Assembly: GCF_002895005.1 (NCBI RefSeq)
Contig: NZ_POWF01000007.1
Coordinates: 62,001-126,000, forward strand
Direction of reading: 5' to 3'
Length of the DNA stretch: 64,000 nt
From: Hanstruepera neustonica
Lineage (GTDB): Bacteria > Bacteroidota > Bacteroidia > Flavobacteriales > Flavobacteriaceae
Translations under genes and position numbers: made by a program
In this document: piece after piece, positions 53,191 through 62,725 of the stretch
How positions within the stretch are numbered: position 1 is the first letter of the stretch
Layout of the letters: each line of letters opens with the position of its first letter
The notes under the pieces: generated by a model
Seen by the model: the letters and a program-made list of their open reading frames with translations, nothing else
Database searches by the model: none
Told to the model about the DNA's origin: nothing

Positions 53191-54051
53191 ATGAAAAAAT
53201 TAATTTTATTGGGTATTTCATCAATGTTTCTTTTAGGCTCGTGTGTTTCCAAGAAAGAATATGCAGCTTTGGAAGCCAAACAAAAAGAAACTCAAGATTT
53301 ATTGAATTCTGCTACAGTTAAACTGAACTCATGTTTAGAAGAAAAAGCGTCTGCCTCTGCAAGAGCTACTGCACTTGAAGATCGAATAGCTGATTTAAGA
53401 AGATCAAACGAAAACTTAATTCAAAGTAACAAAGACCTGACTATTTTAACTTCAAAAGGTGCTTCAAATGTTGAAAAGACATTGGAAAGCATGAAGGAAA
53501 AAGACTTGAAAATATCGCGCTTACAAGACGCTATGAATAAAAAAGATAGTGTCATGTTAGCTTTAGTAACCAGTTTAAAGAAAGAAGTTGGTATCAACGA
53601 CCCAGACATTGAAGTTAATGTTGAGAAAGGTGTTGTATTTATATCTATTGCAGACAAATTATTATTTAAGAGCGGTAGCTATGTTGTAAATGATCGTGCT
53701 AAAGAAGTATTGGGCAAAGTGGCTAAAGTTGTTAAGAGCAAGCCTGATTTTGAATGTATGGTTGAAGCGCATACCGATCCTGTACCTTATAACAAGCCAC
53801 CTTTAATTGACAACTGGGATTTAAGTGTTAAACGTGCCACATCAGTGGTTCGTGTTTTGGAAGAATTAGGTGTTAATTCGGGCAAACTAATCGCTGCAGG
53901 TCGCTCACAATACGTGCCAATCGAGTCTAATGATACAGCTGAAGGTAGAGCCGCCAATAGACGAACACGAATCGTCATACTTCCAAAGATTGATGAATTC
54001 TATGATATGATCGAAAAGGAAATGAAAAACCTTGAAGCTGCTGGAAATTAA
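53191..54051 (+). CDS. OmpA-domain peptidoglycan-binding lipoprotein
   Basis: A 286-residue protein with a lipoprotein signal (LLGISSMFLLGSC), a coiled coil (about 22-115, repeated KE/QD), and a C-terminal OmpA domain with VEKGVVFISIADKLLFKSGSY and VEAHTDPVPYN (about 192), plus GRSQYVPIESNDTAEGRAANRR. It would be fixed to the outer membrane and bind peptidoglycan through the OmpA domain. A clear terminator follows. Confidence 0.93.
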   Translation: MKKLILLGISSMFLLGSCVSKKEYAALEAKQKETQDLLNSATVKLNSCLEEKASASARATALEDRIADLRRSNENLIQSNKDLTILTSKGASNVEKTLESMKEKDLKISRLQDAMNKKDSVMLALVTSLKKEVGINDPDIEVNVEKGVVFISIADKLLFKSGSYVVNDRAKEVLGKVAKVVKSKPDFECMVEAHTDPVPYNKPPLIDNWDLSVKRATSVVRVLEELGVNSGKLIAAGRSQYVPIESNDTAEGRAANRRTRIVILPKIDEFYDMIEKEMKNLEAAGN

Positions 54052-54072
54052 TTCAGAAATTATAAAACATTT

Positions 54073-54102
54073 AAAGCTCAACCTATCGGTTGGGCTTTTT
54101 TT
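54073..54102 (+). terminator. Terminator after the OmpA-lipoprotein gene
   Basis: Arms AAGCTCAACC and GGTTGGGCTT with one G-T pair around a TATC loop, then a run of T. It ends at the Sua5 stop codon on the other strand. Confidence 0.85.
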
Positions 54103-54729
54103 TTAGAAAATTTCCAAACTACCTTTCCCTTCTCTGATAATGGTCGGTACATCTTCGGATAAATCAATAATGGTTGATGCCACATTATCACCGTAACCAG
54201 CATCTATAACCAAATCCACAAGATTATCCCATTTTTCATAAATCAGTTCAGGGTCTGTTGTATACTCTAAAACATCATCTTCATCATGAATGGATGTTGA
54301 AATGATGGGGTTTCCCAATTGCTTTACTATTTCCAGTGCAATAGCATTCCCCGGAACACGAATTCCAACAGTCTTTTTCTTTTTAAAAACCGATGGTAAC
54401 GTTTTAGCACCTGGTAAAATAAAGGTGTAAGGACCTGGCAACGCTCTTTTCAGAATTTTAAATGTAGAATTATCTATTTGCTTAACATAATCACTCAAGT
54501 TACTTAAGTCATGGCACACAAAAGAAAAATTTGCTTTTTCTAGCTTGACACCTTTTATTTGAGCTATCCGCTCTAAAGCTTTGACATTGGTAATATCACA
54601 TCCCAATCCATAGACCGTATCCGTTGGATAAATAATCAATCCGCCACGTTTTAAAACCTCAACGACTTTTTTTATTTCCCTCGGATTTGGGTTTTCTTCA
54701 TAAATCTTAATAAACTCTGCCATTGACAA
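54103..54729 (-). CDS. L-threonylcarbamoyladenylate synthase (Sua5/YciO/YrdC family)
   Basis: A 208-residue protein with GGLIIYPTDTVYGLGCD, the YrdC entry motif, KRALPGPYTFILPG, VGIRVPGNAIA and NPIISTSIHDE. It matches the shorter YciO/YrdC length rather than Sua5, which carries an extra C-terminal domain. It would make threonylcarbamoyl-AMP for t6A modification of tRNA. The start is separated by a 117-base gap from the TTG of the divergent retropepsin-like gene. Confidence 0.9.
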   Translation of the reverse strand: MSMAEFIKIYEENPNPREIKKVVEVLKRGGLIIYPTDTVYGLGCDITNVKALERIAQIKGVKLEKANFSFVCHDLSNLSDYVKQIDNSTFKILKRALPGPYTFILPGAKTLPSVFKKKKTVGIRVPGNAIALEIVKQLGNPIISTSIHDEDDVLEYTTDPELIYEKWDNLVDLVIDAGYGDNVASTIIDLSEDVPTIIREGKGSLEIF

Positions 54730-54861
54730 TTCTTTTAAGTGATTCGATACAAATTAAATATTTTTGGTTCAATTGATCGGTTATTTAGAAATAAAAATAA
54801 ATACTGACTAAAAAAACCTGAATTTTATGTAACATTTACCGTCATTTTGAGTCTTTATAAT

Positions 54862-55827
54862 ATGCCAAGACTCTTGTTTTTCTTATTACTTGTTTTCTTT
54901 TCTTGTTTTTTAAGGGCCAATAATGTCATTAAGAAAAAGGCTATTATTTTTACAAAGTCCGAAAAAATTAATGAGCATACTACCCGAATACCATTCAAAC
55001 TGGTTGACCACCTGATTGTTGTGGAAGCCGAAATTCATGGGCAGAAAGGAAACTTTATTATAGATACTGGATCCGAAGCCATGATTTTGAATAAAGTTCA
55101 CTTTAATAATTTAAACAAACATCAAAAAAAAGATAACCAGTCCTATGGTATTTTAGAAGCAGTTGACAATCCTTACGAAAAACAAATCAAGGATTTTGTT
55201 CTTGAGAATTTCAAATTGGAATCTATAAATTCTGATGTCATTGATTTGTCTCATATCGAGCACAGTAAAAAAGTAAAGCTTTTAGGTATTATTGGTTTTT
55301 CAGTTCTCAAAGAATATGAAGTTTTTATAGATCTCTATCTAAATCAAATAACATTATCAAAAGTAGATCGAGATGGAAATAAGCTAGATAAAGATGTTTA
55401 TTTAGAAGAAATAGTCGACAGTCTCAATTTTACCCTCAAAAACCATACAATCATCCTCTATGGCGATGTTAATAACCAAAAAGTAAAATTCGGATTGGAT
55501 ACGGCAGCGGAATTCAATCAAATAAGCAAAAATCTCAATAAAGAGATTTTAAAAAACTTTATACCTAAAAAACGATTAACTTTAGTTGGTGCTGGTAATC
55601 GAAAAATTGAAGTCATGGCTGGAAAAATGCATAGAGTTCGCTTAAGTGAAACACTATTCTTTGGACCTATGAATACAGTTTTGACAAATTTTAGTCAAAT
55701 GAATAAAGCATTTGGTACAGATTTAGATGGTATATTGGGGTATGAATTTTTCAAAACAAAACGAACAATTATTAACTATCATAAAGAAATGCTTTATTTT
55801 ATAGAGTATCCAATTACACAACATTGA
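54862..55827 (+). CDS. Two-lobed retropepsin-like aspartyl protease family protein
   Basis: A 321-residue protein from ATG 54862 (a TTG at 54847 is possible) with a signal peptide. It has two Asp-protease-like motifs: FIIDTGSEAMI (about 64-74, DTG) and FGLDTAAEFNQ (about 210-220, DTA), spaced like the two lobes of a single-chain retropepsin. The first has the full D-T-G-S; the second has an A in place of G. The C-terminal part (GILGYEFFKTKRTIINY) contains the hydrophobic-hydrophobic-Gly feature of the fold. Exported to the periplasm. Its stop overlaps the TTG start of the next gene. Confidence 0.85.
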   Translation: MPRLLFFLLLVFFSCFLRANNVIKKKAIIFTKSEKINEHTTRIPFKLVDHLIVVEAEIHGQKGNFIIDTGSEAMILNKVHFNNLNKHQKKDNQSYGILEAVDNPYEKQIKDFVLENFKLESINSDVIDLSHIEHSKKVKLLGIIGFSVLKEYEVFIDLYLNQITLSKVDRDGNKLDKDVYLEEIVDSLNFTLKNHTIILYGDVNNQKVKFGLDTAAEFNQISKNLNKEILKNFIPKKRLTLVGAGNRKIEVMAGKMHRVRLSETLFFGPMNTVLTNFSQMNKAFGTDLDGILGYEFFKTKRTIINYHKEMLYFIEYPITQH

Positions 55828-56792
55828 GAAAAGGTTTAATACATATTGTACTTGGTTTCTTTTTTTGTTTTTCCTTTCTAGGTTTCTCCCAAGAACAAAC
55901 AATTAAAGGATATCGCATTGATGGTGATGATGTGGTATTTACTTTTGATAAGCGGGATTATGAAAAAATAACGTCCGACAAACATCAATTTACTGATGAT
56001 TTTGAAGACTTTAAAATACATGATGTCATTGTTTCCGGTCAGTTTAATAACTGGACTCGCGACGATTGGAAAATGGAGCGTATCAATGAAAATATTTTCG
56101 AATTACGGAAGAAAATAACGGATTTCACCGATGAATTTTCATGGGAATTTAAGTTTTTGATTAACGGTAAATTTTGGGCTGAACCTAATAACGAAATTGC
56201 AAATATTGTACCTGCCAAAACTGAAGAGGGGATTGAACTTCCTGTCTTTAATCTCAAACTTTATACAGCATACCAAGATCAAAATGGAAATGCCTGTTTT
56301 AGGCTGAAAGGTTTTAAAGATGCTGAAAAAGTTATTATTGCCGGTTCCTTTAATAAATGGGATGAAGATTATTTTAAAATGAATAAAACAGAAAATGGCT
56401 GGGAATTATCGCTACAAATTAATCCGGGAATCTATGAGTATCGCTACATTGTCGATGGAGAATGGATAGAAGACCCTGGTAATCCGAATAAAGTAGAAAA
56501 TGAATATGGAGAATTTAATTCAGTCATCGATATTACCAAACTCGTCACTATTAATCTGAAAGGATTTACAGAAGCCCGAAAAGTCATTCTTTCGGGCAGT
56601 TTTAATGACTGGTCTGAAAACTCTTATAAAATGAAAAAGACAGACTCTGGTTGGACTTATAACTTATGGCTTTCAGGCGGGAAGCATCATTATAAGTTTA
56701 TAATTGACAATGAATGGTTTGTTGATCCCTATAATCCAATAAAAGAATATGATGGCCGAGGCAACATCAATTCGGTTATTATGGTGAAATAA
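55824..56792 (+). CDS. Exported protein with three glycogen-binding (AMPK/CBM48-like) modules
   Basis: A 322-residue protein started by TTG (there is no suitable ATG) with a signal peptide ending SFLGFSQ. Three repeats of about 85-90 residues, each with VIVSGQFNNWTRDDWKM, VIIAGSFNKWDEDYFKM or VILSGSFNDWSENSYKM, followed by a G/Y-rich strand and FxxNG/VDGEW/IDNEW. This is the 'v.l.GsFN.W....y.m' pattern of the AMPK-beta/CBM48 fold, which binds alpha-glucans or, in other cases, other partners. It is translationally coupled to the retropepsin-like gene and 3 bases from the convergent pcrA stop. Confidence 0.88.
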   Translation: MRKGLIHIVLGFFFCFSFLGFSQEQTIKGYRIDGDDVVFTFDKRDYEKITSDKHQFTDDFEDFKIHDVIVSGQFNNWTRDDWKMERINENIFELRKKITDFTDEFSWEFKFLINGKFWAEPNNEIANIVPAKTEEGIELPVFNLKLYTAYQDQNGNACFRLKGFKDAEKVIIAGSFNKWDEDYFKMNKTENGWELSLQINPGIYEYRYIVDGEWIEDPGNPNKVENEYGEFNSVIDITKLVTINLKGFTEARKVILSGSFNDWSENSYKMKKTDSGWTYNLWLSGGKHHYKFIIDNEWFVDPYNPIKEYDGRGNINSVIMVK

Positions 56793-56795
56793 GTA

Positions 56796-59129
56796 TTAAC
56801 TGATCACTTTTAATTTGGCAAAGCGTAATAATAGTTTTTTTACACCCCCATTATCAAACTTAATTTCAGCTTTAGTATCGCCTCCAGCACCCTCAATTTT
56901 TATGACCTCTCCCTTTCCAAATCGCATATGTTCGACAATATTTCCAACGGCCAGCTTATTGTCAAACAAATTGGTATTGCTATTTGTTTGAGTCACCGGC
57001 TTTAGATTTTTAGGTGTTGTAACTGTTTTATTCTCTAATTTTTCAACAGGTTTACCCTTCTTTTTGAATGATGGTTGAACCGGTTTTTTAAATCTAATTT
57101 TATTGGGTTCAATATCTCCGAAAATATCAGCATCAAGCATGGGGTTAAACCGACGTTCCTCAATAGGGGTAATAACATCAAGATATTGGTCGTCAATTTC
57201 TTCAATAAAGCGACTAGGTTCAGAGTCAATTAATTTACCCCAGCGATATCGTGATAAGGCATAGGTCAAATACGCTTGTTTTTCTGCTCTTGTAAGTGCT
57301 ACATAGAATAGCCTTCGCTCCTCCTCCAGTTCACTTCTCGTATTCATGCTCATAGCACTTGGAAACAGGTCTTCTTCCAACCCTACGATATATACATATG
57401 GAAACTCTAGCCCTTTTGCCAAATGAATCGTCATAAGTGCCACATTATTACTGTCTCCTTTATCGGCATCTAAATCGGTTGCCAAAGCCACATCTTCTAA
57501 AAATTCGGCTAGTGACGCTGTTGCATCCGCTAATTCTTTCTGACCTTCCACAAAATCCTTAATACCATTGAGTAACTCCTCAATATTTTCCATTCGTGCA
57601 ACACCTTCAGGTGTGGCATCTTTATTAAATTCTCGGATAAGACCACTAGCTTTGACCACATGGTCGGCTAATTCAAAAGCATTAGCCGTTTGATTCAAGA
57701 CCTGAAAACTCTTGATTAAAGTCACAAAATCTTGGAGTTTATTACGCGTGCCGGAATTGATATTGATTTCAAGTTTGTCAATATGTTCCATGACCTCAAA
57801 AATCGAGCGATTATAACCATTTGCAGCCACAATTAATTTGTCAATGGTAGTTTGACCGATACCTCGAGCTGGGAAATTGATAACACGCTTCAAAGCTTCT
57901 TCATCCGCTGGATTGATTATTAATCGTAAGTAAGACAAAACATCCTTGATTTCCTTGCGTTGATAAAACGACAGTCCACCATAAATTCGATATGGGATAT
58001 CACGTTTTCGCAAAGCATCCTCAATAGCACGCGATTGTGCATTGGTGCGATATAAAACGGCAAAATCACTATTTTGTAATTGATTCTGCATTTTGTTTTC
58101 AAAAATTGAACTTGCTACATATCTTCCTTCATCACCATCCGTCAACGACCTGTTAACAATAATTTTGTTTCCTTCATCATTAGCAGTCCATACAACTTTA
58201 TCTAATTTAGTTTGATTCTTGTCAATAATTGAATTGGCCGCATTCACAATGTTTTTGGTAGATCGGTAGTTTTGTTCAAGCCTAAATACTTTGACATCAT
58301 CATAATCCCGTTGAAAATTCAAAATATTATTGATATTAGCACCACGGAAGGCATAGATACTTTGCGCATCATCTCCTACGACGCAAATATTCTGAAACCT
58401 ATCAGACAAAGCTCTGACTATCAAATATTGTGAATGATTGGTATCCTGGTACTCATCCACCAAAATATATCGGAACTTATCCTGGTATTTCGCTAAAACA
58501 TCAGGAAAACGGGTCAATAACTCATTGGTTTTTAGCAACAAGTCATCAAAATCCATAACTCCTGCCTTAAAACAGCGGTCTACATAGTTTTTGTAGATTT
58601 CACCCATTTTAGGTCGACGTGCCATGGCATCAGCCTCTATTAGTTCTGGATTTTGAAAATAAGCCTTAACGGTAATTAGGCTATTCTTATAGGAAGAAAT
58701 GCGAGAACGAATTTGCTTGTATTTGTAAACATCTTTATCAAGATTCATTTCCTTGATAATGGACGCTATCAATTTATCAGAATCTTGAGTATCATAAATA
58801 GTGAAGTTGCTGGGATAACCCAGTCGATCTGCTTCAAATCGCAAAATTTTAGCAAACACCGAGTGAAAGGTGCCCATCCATAGATTTTTAGCCTCACTCT
58901 CTCCTACAATGGTTGCAATACGGGCTTTCATTTCACGCGCCGCTTTATTGGTAAATGTTAATGCCAAAATATTGAAGGCATCTACGCCCTGACTCATCAA
59001 ATAGGCAATTCTATAGGTCAATACCCGAGTTTTGCCTGAACCTGCACCTGCAATTACAATCATGGGACCTTCCTTCTGTAAAGTAGGTGCCAATTGCGCA
59101 TCATTTAGCTGGCTTAAATACTTCTCCAA
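56796..59129 (-). CDS. UvrD/PcrA-type DNA helicase
   Basis: A 777-residue superfamily 1A helicase. Walker A is in VIAGAGSGKTRVL (about 27), Walker B in ILVDEYQDTN, motif III in VVGDDAQSIYAFRGA, motif IV in EQNYRSTKNIV, and motif VI in VALTRAEKQAYL. The C-terminal part (IVEHMRFGKGEVIKIEG) is the small Tudor-like domain of PcrA that contacts RNA polymerase. It unwinds DNA in repair. It lies 134 bases from the divergent glutamate-synthase-like gene. Confidence 0.96.
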   Translation of the reverse strand: MEKYLSQLNDAQLAPTLQKEGPMIVIAGAGSGKTRVLTYRIAYLMSQGVDAFNILALTFTNKAAREMKARIATIVGESEAKNLWMGTFHSVFAKILRFEADRLGYPSNFTIYDTQDSDKLIASIIKEMNLDKDVYKYKQIRSRISSYKNSLITVKAYFQNPELIEADAMARRPKMGEIYKNYVDRCFKAGVMDFDDLLLKTNELLTRFPDVLAKYQDKFRYILVDEYQDTNHSQYLIVRALSDRFQNICVVGDDAQSIYAFRGANINNILNFQRDYDDVKVFRLEQNYRSTKNIVNAANSIIDKNQTKLDKVVWTANDEGNKIIVNRSLTDGDEGRYVASSIFENKMQNQLQNSDFAVLYRTNAQSRAIEDALRKRDIPYRIYGGLSFYQRKEIKDVLSYLRLIINPADEEALKRVINFPARGIGQTTIDKLIVAANGYNRSIFEVMEHIDKLEININSGTRNKLQDFVTLIKSFQVLNQTANAFELADHVVKASGLIREFNKDATPEGVARMENIEELLNGIKDFVEGQKELADATASLAEFLEDVALATDLDADKGDSNNVALMTIHLAKGLEFPYVYIVGLEEDLFPSAMSMNTRSELEEERRLFYVALTRAEKQAYLTYALSRYRWGKLIDSEPSRFIEEIDDQYLDVITPIEERRFNPMLDADIFGDIEPNKIRFKKPVQPSFKKKGKPVEKLENKTVTTPKNLKPVTQTNSNTNLFDNKLAVGNIVEHMRFGKGEVIKIEGAGGDTKAEIKFDNGGVKKLLLRFAKLKVIS

Positions 59130-59263
59130 ACTTCAAATCTTTTAAAGTGTGAAAATAACCATTGCAAAACTTTTAACTCTATTGAATTATGAATAATTAT
59201 AAACAATTTACGGGTTTAAACTCTAATGAAATTTAAATATCTTTACTTCAAAAATTTTTATAA

Positions 59264-60820
59264 ATGAGTACTTTTTTCGAATTTCTGTGGCGTATTAATT
59301 GGTGGATGTGGATTTTAATTGTCCTCATCTTGGTAGCATTAAGAGATATTTTTATTCAGAAAAAGCACACGATAAGCCATAATTTTCCAATAGTCGGACA
59401 CATTCGCTATTTATTTGAAAGCATTGGCCCAGAAATTAGGCAATATTTTGTTGCTAATAATCGCGAGGAACTTCCCTTTAACAGAATTGAAAGAGGCTGG
59501 ATTTATGCTTCTGCCAAAAAAGAAAACAATTATGAAGGTTTCGGAACGGATAGGGACATTTATGCACACCAGCATATTTTTATCAATAATGCCATGATGC
59601 CTTACAAAATTGATAAAAATCATCCCAATGCTATAGACAAAAACTTTTTACCATGTGCCAAAGTTATGGGGCTTTACAATAAACGTAAAAAACCATTTCG
59701 CCCAGCTTCCGTTATTAATGTATCTGCTATGAGTTTTGGCTCGCTCTCTGCCAAAGCTGTTGAATCGCTTAATAAAGGCGTTAAAATTGCTCATGCTTAC
59801 CATAATACAGGCGAAGGCGGTTTATCTCCTTACCATAGCCATGGCGGCGATGTGATTTTCCATTTCGGTACAGGCTACTTTGGTGTACGTGATGAAGAAG
59901 GGAACTTTTCAATGGACAAACTGGTGAAATTGGTTGAAAAAAATCCATTTATTAAAGCCATAGAAATTAAACTATCGCAGGGTGCTAAACCTGGAAAAGG
60001 CGGTGTTTTACCAGCAGCAAAAATCACAAAGGAAATTGCCGATATCAGACATGTCCCGCTCGGGAAAGATGTTTTGTCACCTCCCAACCATTCAGCATTT
60101 TCAAACGTTCCCGAAATGATGGAATTCATTGAATCTATTGCAGAACACACTGGTTTACCAGTTGGTATCAAAGCTGCAATTGGCAAACTGGATCAATGGG
60201 AAGAATTGGCAGATTTAATGATTAAAACTGGTAAAGGACCTGATTTTATAACGGTTGATGGTGGCGAAGGTGGTACAGGTGCAGCACCTCCGAGTTTTGC
60301 GGATCATGTTTCCCTACCTTGGGTTTATGGCTTTAGTGATCTTTATAAGGTATTTCAACGGAAGCAACTTACCGAGCGTATCGTCTTTATTGGAAGTGGA
60401 AAACTGGGTTTTCCAGCTAAAGCGGCTATGGCTTTTGCTATGGGCGCAGATTGTATTAATGTTGCTCGAGAAGCCATGATGAGCATTGGCTGTATTCAGG
60501 CACAAGTCTGCCATACCAATCGTTGTCCAAGCGGCGTTGCTACTCAAAATAAATGGTTACAAAGCGGTATCAATATCCCTTTAAAATCTGAACGGTTAGC
60601 CCAGTATTTTAAAACCTTCCGGAAAGAATTTATTGAGATAACCCATGCTGCTGGTTATGAACACCCATGTCAGTTTAAAATGAAGGACATCGATGTGAAT
60701 GTAGATGACCACAACTTATCGGAAAATTTAAATAGAACCTACATGTACGAAAAAACAGAAGTTCCTTTTTCAAATATGAACTCTCTAAAAACATGCCCAT
60801 ATTTAGGTGGTAACTATTAA
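59264..60820 (+). CDS. FMN-binding glutamate-synthase-like protein (GltB2 type) with N-terminal membrane helix
   Basis: A 518-residue protein with one N-terminal helix (INWWMWILIVLILVALRDIF), then the Glu_synthase/FMN barrel: INVSAMSFGSLSAKAVESLNKG, YHNTGEGGLSPYH, EIKLSQGAKPGKGG, VDGGEGGTGAAPPSFADH (about 331) and the Cys cluster CHTNRCPSGVATQ (about 416). This is the stand-alone synthase-like domain without an amidotransferase domain. It probably carries a glutamate or related oxidoreductase reaction, but its partner is unknown. A terminator-like hairpin follows. Confidence 0.93.
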   Translation: MSTFFEFLWRINWWMWILIVLILVALRDIFIQKKHTISHNFPIVGHIRYLFESIGPEIRQYFVANNREELPFNRIERGWIYASAKKENNYEGFGTDRDIYAHQHIFINNAMMPYKIDKNHPNAIDKNFLPCAKVMGLYNKRKKPFRPASVINVSAMSFGSLSAKAVESLNKGVKIAHAYHNTGEGGLSPYHSHGGDVIFHFGTGYFGVRDEEGNFSMDKLVKLVEKNPFIKAIEIKLSQGAKPGKGGVLPAAKITKEIADIRHVPLGKDVLSPPNHSAFSNVPEMMEFIESIAEHTGLPVGIKAAIGKLDQWEELADLMIKTGKGPDFITVDGGEGGTGAAPPSFADHVSLPWVYGFSDLYKVFQRKQLTERIVFIGSGKLGFPAKAAMAFAMGADCINVAREAMMSIGCIQAQVCHTNRCPSGVATQNKWLQSGINIPLKSERLAQYFKTFRKEFIEITHAAGYEHPCQFKMKDIDVNVDDHNLSENLNRTYMYEKTEVPFSNMNSLKTCPYLGGNY

Positions 60821-60822
60821 AA

Positions 60823-60859
60823 ATGCTTCAAATTATCCTACAATAATAATTTGAAGCAT
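60823..60859. terminator. Long perfect hairpin between convergent genes
   Basis: A 14-base perfect stem, ATGCTTCAAATTAT (60823-60836) and ATAATTTGAAGCAT (60846-60859), with a 9-base loop. It lies between the gltB2-like stop and the LRR-gene stop and probably acts on both strands. There is no T run on the plus strand. Confidence 0.65.
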
Positions 60860-60887
60860 CATTAACTAACACTCAAATAAAATATCT

Positions 60888-62450
60888 TTACTCCTTAATA
60901 ATTTTTTTAATAGTACTTCCTGATTCAGAAATCAGTTTCAAGAAATAAACACCATCTGAAAGTTGTGAAAGATCAATGGATTTATTGCTTTGAATTAATT
61001 CTCCATTTAATATAATTTGTCCGTTGACACTTACTAAATTAAATTTCAAATCCTGATCCGTTAAAATTGTCACGATATCAGTTACTGGATTCGGAAACAA
61101 TGAAATATCGCTAAAATCAACATTTTCTACTGATAAACTAGCACAATCTATACTGTATTCAGTCTGCTCGTCAATTAAAGTCCAACGTTGGGTACTATAT
61201 TCTGGATCATCTACCTTTACACAAGTTAAAACAGCATTGTTATAAGCACTAAAATCCCTAATCGCTGTATTATTTCCGTTGGCAACATCTAAAAATTCGA
61301 GGTCATTATTCTCACATAGCAACCGTCTCAATTGGCTATTATTTGACAAGTCTAAACTTGTAATCTGATTATTGATACAGTTAAAGTAATTCAAAATACT
61401 ATTTTGAGTCACATCCAAAGTTGTTAAAAAATTATTACCAACCGATAAATGTGTAATGGATACATTGTTAGTAATATCAAGTTCCTGAAGTAAATTGTTA
61501 TATCCGTATAACTGCCTTAAGTAAATGTTTTCAGAAAGGTCTATATCACTTATTTGATTATCATAGAAGGATAAGTTGTTCAAATTCGTATTTCCCGTAA
61601 CGTTTAATTCAGTTAATTGATTTTGTCCACATGACAGACTTAAAAGCTCTCGGTTTTCTTCTACAATTAAAGTAGTCAAACGGTTCATATTACAATTTAA
61701 AATTTCTAAAGCTGTATTACTTTGTAGATCCAAACTAGACAATTGATTATTGTTACAGCTGAATTCTTTCAACGAGGTATTTTGACTCAAATCAATACTC
61801 TGCAAAAGGTTGTACGACAAATCCAATATTTCAAGCGAACCATTAGAGCCAACATTTATTTCCGAAATCAAATTGTTTTTACAAATAACCTCCTCTAAAA
61901 AAGGGTTGTTGCTTACATCAATTTGATATATTTCATTGGCACTACAATTGAATTTCGTTAAAAGTATATTATTACTTAAGTCTATTTGCTGAAGGGCGTT
62001 ATTGTAGCAATCTAATTCATCTAATAAACCAAGATTGGACAAATCTAACTCGGCTATATTATTGGAATGACATATCAAACTCGTTAAATTAGAATTAACT
62101 GGAAAGTCAATGGTTTCAAGTTGATTACTATAACATTTAACTTGAATTAAATTGTTATTTGAAGTTAAATCCAATTCGGTTAAATTGTTGCTGCTGCAAT
62201 TTAAATAAATCAATGAACTAAAATCTGCAATGCCAGTAAGATCATTTATTCCACGACCACTAATATTGAGATAATTAACACTGGTAATGTTTTGCGACAG
62301 TACTTGTCCATCCAATGGATAAGAATCATATCCCAATTGAATTAAAGCCGTTTCAAACTGACTATCTGGAATGGCCGTAAACTGTGAAAAACCATTCATG
62401 CATGAAAGCATCATTACAACCAGACAAAAATAGTATAGTCGTAATTTCAT
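60888..62450 (-). CDS. Surface leucine-rich-repeat protein with T9SS type A sorting domain
   Basis: A 520-residue protein from ATG 62450 with a signal peptide (YYFCLVVMMLSCMNGFSQ). Its repeats are about 17-21 residues of the form 'L.eLdls.N..L..L.c..N.i', running from about residue 35 to 415 (for example IDLSNNILLTKFNCSANEIY). The C-terminal 70 residues (LFPNPVTDIVTILTDQDLKF then DGVYFLKLISESG) are a T9SS type A domain. It is exported by type IX secretion and probably sits on the cell surface, where it may bind a partner. The upstream frame to 62492 is not supported. Its start is free-standing, with a 275-base gap to the next gene. Confidence 0.93.
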   Translation of the reverse strand: MKLRLYYFCLVVMMLSCMNGFSQFTAIPDSQFETALIQLGYDSYPLDGQVLSQNITSVNYLNISGRGINDLTGIADFSSLIYLNCSSNNLTELDLTSNNNLIQVKCYSNQLETIDFPVNSNLTSLICHSNNIAELDLSNLGLLDELDCYNNALQQIDLSNNILLTKFNCSANEIYQIDVSNNPFLEEVICKNNLISEINVGSNGSLEILDLSYNLLQSIDLSQNTSLKEFSCNNNQLSSLDLQSNTALEILNCNMNRLTTLIVEENRELLSLSCGQNQLTELNVTGNTNLNNLSFYDNQISDIDLSENIYLRQLYGYNNLLQELDITNNVSITHLSVGNNFLTTLDVTQNSILNYFNCINNQITSLDLSNNSQLRRLLCENNDLEFLDVANGNNTAIRDFSAYNNAVLTCVKVDDPEYSTQRWTLIDEQTEYSIDCASLSVENVDFSDISLFPNPVTDIVTILTDQDLKFNLVSVNGQIILNGELIQSNKSIDLSQLSDGVYFLKLISESGSTIKKIIKE

Positions 62451-62699
62451 ATAAGTAGCTACGCTACGATTTAGGTTGGTCTTATTTTTCATTAGATTTG
62501 GGGTTACTAATTTTAAAATATTCAGACTTTAGAGTGCTAATATAAAAAAAACAATTCTATGAAATGCATATTTTTCCGATAAAATGCATTTTTATTTTTT
62601 ATTTATCTGTTTTTCAATACTTTACAAAAGCATGTTTTTTCCGAAATTTTCTTCTTTTACAAAGTTTATAGATGATTTTGTTTAGTTTGCAAAACACAT

Positions 62700-62707
62700 T
62701 ATGTTTG
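62700..62707 (+). promoter_or_regulatory. Putative -7 element of the DUF7935-like gene
   Basis: TATGTTTG matches TAnnTTTG, 18 bases before the ATG at 62726. It supports that start over the one at 62672. Confidence 0.5.
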
Positions 62708-62725
62708 CTATTGAAATATCAAACA

